Of a stretch of DNA of 7,541 bases, positions 6,074 to 7,541 are shown piece by piece. Source of the stretch: Bacillota bacterium (GTDB lineage: Bacteria; Bacillota; Clostridia; Peptostreptococcales; Anaerovoracaceae). The translations under genes were made by a program, and so were the position numbers. Where the stretch lies: the NCBI GenBank assembly GCA_016281165.1, contig JAEEIC010000169.1, forward strand, positions 1 to 7,541. The letters are read 5' to 3'. The first letter of the stretch is position 1. Each line of letters opens with the position of its first letter. The notes under the pieces are model-generated. The model was not told where the DNA came from. It was given only the letters and a program-made list of their open reading frames with translations, and ran no database searches.

Positions 6074-6079
6074 ATCTCC

Positions 6080-7417
6080 ATGAAGCTCAACAACAAGCGG
6101 ACGGTGCTGGTCGGCCTGGCCTTCCTGTCCATATGCGCCTTCTGGCAGATGTACGACAATGTGGTCCCCCTGATACTGACCAGGACCTTCCACATGAACG
6201 AGAGCCTCTCCGGCCTCATCATGGCCGCGGACAACATACTGGCCCTCTTCCTCCTGCCCTGGTTCGGCGCTCTCTCCGACAGGACCGATACCAGGATAGG
6301 AAAGCGCATGCCCTACATACTCTTCGGCACGGGCTGCGCGGTGATACTGATCAACATACTGCCGGCTCTCGACAACTCGTATTACGCGGCGCCTTCAGCC
6401 GCCAAGCAGGCCGCCTTCGTCGTGGTGCTGGGGCTGCTCCTGGTCGCCATGGGCACCTACAGGTCGCCCGCCGTGGCCCTGATGCCCGACGTGACCCCCA
6501 AGCCCTTAAGATCGAGGGCCAACGCCATCATCAACCTGATGGGCGCCGTCGGCGGCATCATATACCTCGCCATCGCGGCGGTCGCCTATCCCAACAGCAA
6601 GACCGCGGGCCTCGATCACGTCAATTACCGCCTGCTCTTCGTGGTGGTCTCGGCCATCATGTTCGCGGCGGTCGCGGTGCTCTATCTCACCGTGAAGGAA
6701 CCGAAGCTCAGCGAGGAGAACCGCGCTCTCGAGGACAGGCATCCCGAGTGGAACCTGGCCGAGGACGACGGCTCCGGCGGGGAGGTGCTGCCTCCGGCCG
6801 TCCGCAGGAGCCTTGGCTTCCTCCTGGCCTCAATCGCCCTCTGGTTCATCGGCTACAACGGGGTGACCACCTGGTTCACCACCTACGTCGCCGAGGTCAT
6901 GGGCCAGGGACTGGGCGGAGCCTCCACCTGCCTGCTGATCGCCACGGCCGGCGCCATAGTCTCCTACATACCCATAGGCGCCCTGGCCTCGAAGATAGGC
7001 CGCAAGAAGACCATACAGGCGGGCATTTTGCTGCTCACAACCTGCTTCGCCCTCGGCTACTTCCTCACCACCACCTCAAAGACCATAACCCCCGTGATGT
7101 TCGCGGTCTTCGCCCTGGTGGGGCTTGCCTGGGCCGCCATCAACGTCAATTCGCTGCCGATGGTAGTCGAGATGTGCAAGGGCTCTGATATCGGCAAGTT
7201 CACGGGCTACTACTACACTGCCTCCATGGCGGCGCAGGTCGTGACCCCCGTTCTGGCCGGCACCCTTATGCGCCACATCGACTACCGCGTCCTCTTCCCC
7301 TACGCCGCCTTCTTCGTCCTGATGAGCTTCATGACCATGCTCATGGTGCGCCACGGCGACAGCAGGACCGAAGCAAGGACCGGACTTGAGGCCTTCGAGG
7401 AGATGGACGAGATATGA
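6080..7417 (+). CDS. MFS transporter, SLC45/sugar-cation symporter-like
   Basis: This is an integral membrane secondary transporter with about 12 predicted helices over 445 residues. They lie roughly at 8-30, 45-62, 79-96, 112-128, 146-168, 183-205, 243-262, 280-299, 311-331, 338-360, 374-396 and 404-424, with a hydrophilic central loop at about 206-240. The MFS signature between helices 2 and 3 is GALSDRTDTRIGKRMPYI (63-80). RSPAVALMPDVTP (128-140), followed by LRSRANA, resembles the sucrose/maltose-type SLC45 and GPH carriers. A second copy-like motif, GALASKIGRKKT (300-311), marks the half-repeat. The likely substrate is a sugar, glycoside or related solute taken up with H+ or Na+; specificity cannot be read. 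AAAGGAG (6067-6073) six bases before ATG 6080 supports the start. Its stop overlaps the start of the next gene by ATGA, implying translational coupling. The divergent sugar-kinase gene is compatible with a carbohydrate role. Confidence 0.88.
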   Translation: MKLNNKRTVLVGLAFLSICAFWQMYDNVVPLILTRTFHMNESLSGLIMAADNILALFLLPWFGALSDRTDTRIGKRMPYILFGTGCAVILINILPALDNSYYAAPSAAKQAAFVVVLGLLLVAMGTYRSPAVALMPDVTPKPLRSRANAIINLMGAVGGIIYLAIAAVAYPNSKTAGLDHVNYRLLFVVVSAIMFAAVAVLYLTVKEPKLSEENRALEDRHPEWNLAEDDGSGGEVLPPAVRRSLGFLLASIALWFIGYNGVTTWFTTYVAEVMGQGLGGASTCLLIATAGAIVSYIPIGALASKIGRKKTIQAGILLLTTCFALGYFLTTTSKTITPVMFAVFALVGLAWAAINVNSLPMVVEMCKGSDIGKFTGYYYTASMAAQVVTPVLAGTLMRHIDYRVLFPYAAFFVLMSFMTMLMVRHGDSRTEARTGLEAFEEMDEI

Positions 7418-7541
7418 ACATACTGCTCACACTTATAAAGATATGCTTCTGGCTCTTCTTCCTCTGGATAGTCCTGCTGGTAGGCAGGCGCTGGCATCCC
7501 ATGTGGCCGGTCTTCTACCGCTTCCGCTACGCCCACAGGGG
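7414..7541 (+). CDS. Glycerophosphodiester phosphodiesterase, membrane-anchored (5' part only)
   Basis: Only the first 42 codons are inside the window. Residues about 2-23 are a strongly hydrophobic helix, followed by basic GRRWHP and then YRFRYAHRG. A short N-terminal anchor followed by a YAHRG motif is typical of Firmicute GDPD-family proteins, where the His and Arg (H41, R42) belong to the active site that hydrolyses glycerophosphodiesters to glycerol-3-phosphate and an alcohol. The ATG at 7414 overlaps the TGA of the MFS gene (7415-7417), and AGGAGA at 7398-7403 may serve as SD, so translation is probably coupled. The call depends on one motif plus architecture, and the catalytic acidic residues lie beyond the edge. 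Confidence 0.7.
   Translation, partial: MNILLTLIKICFWLFFLWIVLLVGRRWHPMWPVFYRFRYAHR

Noticed and set aside
5843..6193. A 116-codon minus-strand frame across the small membrane protein and MFS start
   Set aside because: It has low-complexity Ser/Thr/Ala sequence and runs through the promoter region. The plus-strand small gene has promoter and SD in the right places.
6133..7188. A 351-codon plus-strand frame inside the MFS gene
   Set aside because: The translation is Arg/His/Gly-rich with no hydrophobic segments. The overlapping MFS frame has 12 helices and family motifs.

Overview
The window reads as ordinary chromosomal DNA of a GC-rich anaerobic Firmicute (class Clostridia, probably gut-associated). 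This is inferred from several signs: strong Shine-Dalgarno (SD) sequences of the AGGAGG type, a lipobox lipoprotein with a Clostridia-style beta-propeller, a RarA close to the Firmicute type, a galactokinase homologue carrying GGNHTDH in place of GEHTDY, and frequent AGG (Arg) and ATA (Ile) codons despite high GC. The genus cannot be fixed from sequence alone. I see no mobile element, CRISPR array, tRNA or rRNA.

Layout. Positions 1-89 are a divergent control region. A near-consensus promoter and an SD point left out of the window, towards a gene whose start codon should lie just beyond base 1. An extended -10 element points right. A rightward three-gene run follows: a membrane-anchored M23 (LytM-type) peptidase (90-1421), a beta-propeller lipoprotein (1476-3164) and the AAA+ ATPase RarA (3186-4505). 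It closes with a strong hairpin terminator (4515-4541) that also serves the convergent, leftward galactokinase-like gene (4587-5756). Between that gene and the next rightward operon lies a compact divergent promoter pair sharing one -35 box, with an inverted repeat in the rightward spacer (5795-5846). The second rightward operon starts with a 46-residue single-pass membrane protein (5868-6008). A 12-helix MFS transporter of the sugar/SLC45-like type follows (6080-7417), overlapped by ATGA with the start of a membrane-anchored glycerophosphodiester phosphodiesterase (7414 to the edge).

How the genes may work together. The first operon joins two exported envelope proteins to a cytoplasmic replication-fork ATPase. 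That looks like operon economy rather than a pathway. The galactokinase homologue and the MFS operon are divergently transcribed from abutting promoters, so co-regulation around import and phosphorylation of a sugar or sugar derivative is plausible but unproven. Nothing here is a clear new defence or mobile system. The most interesting items are the unlisted 46-aa membrane protein ahead of the transporter, the altered sugar pocket of the galactokinase homologue, the shared -35 divergent promoter, and the apparently leaderless start of the peptidase gene. No gene-free stretch exceeds 300 bases; the longest is 5757-5867.
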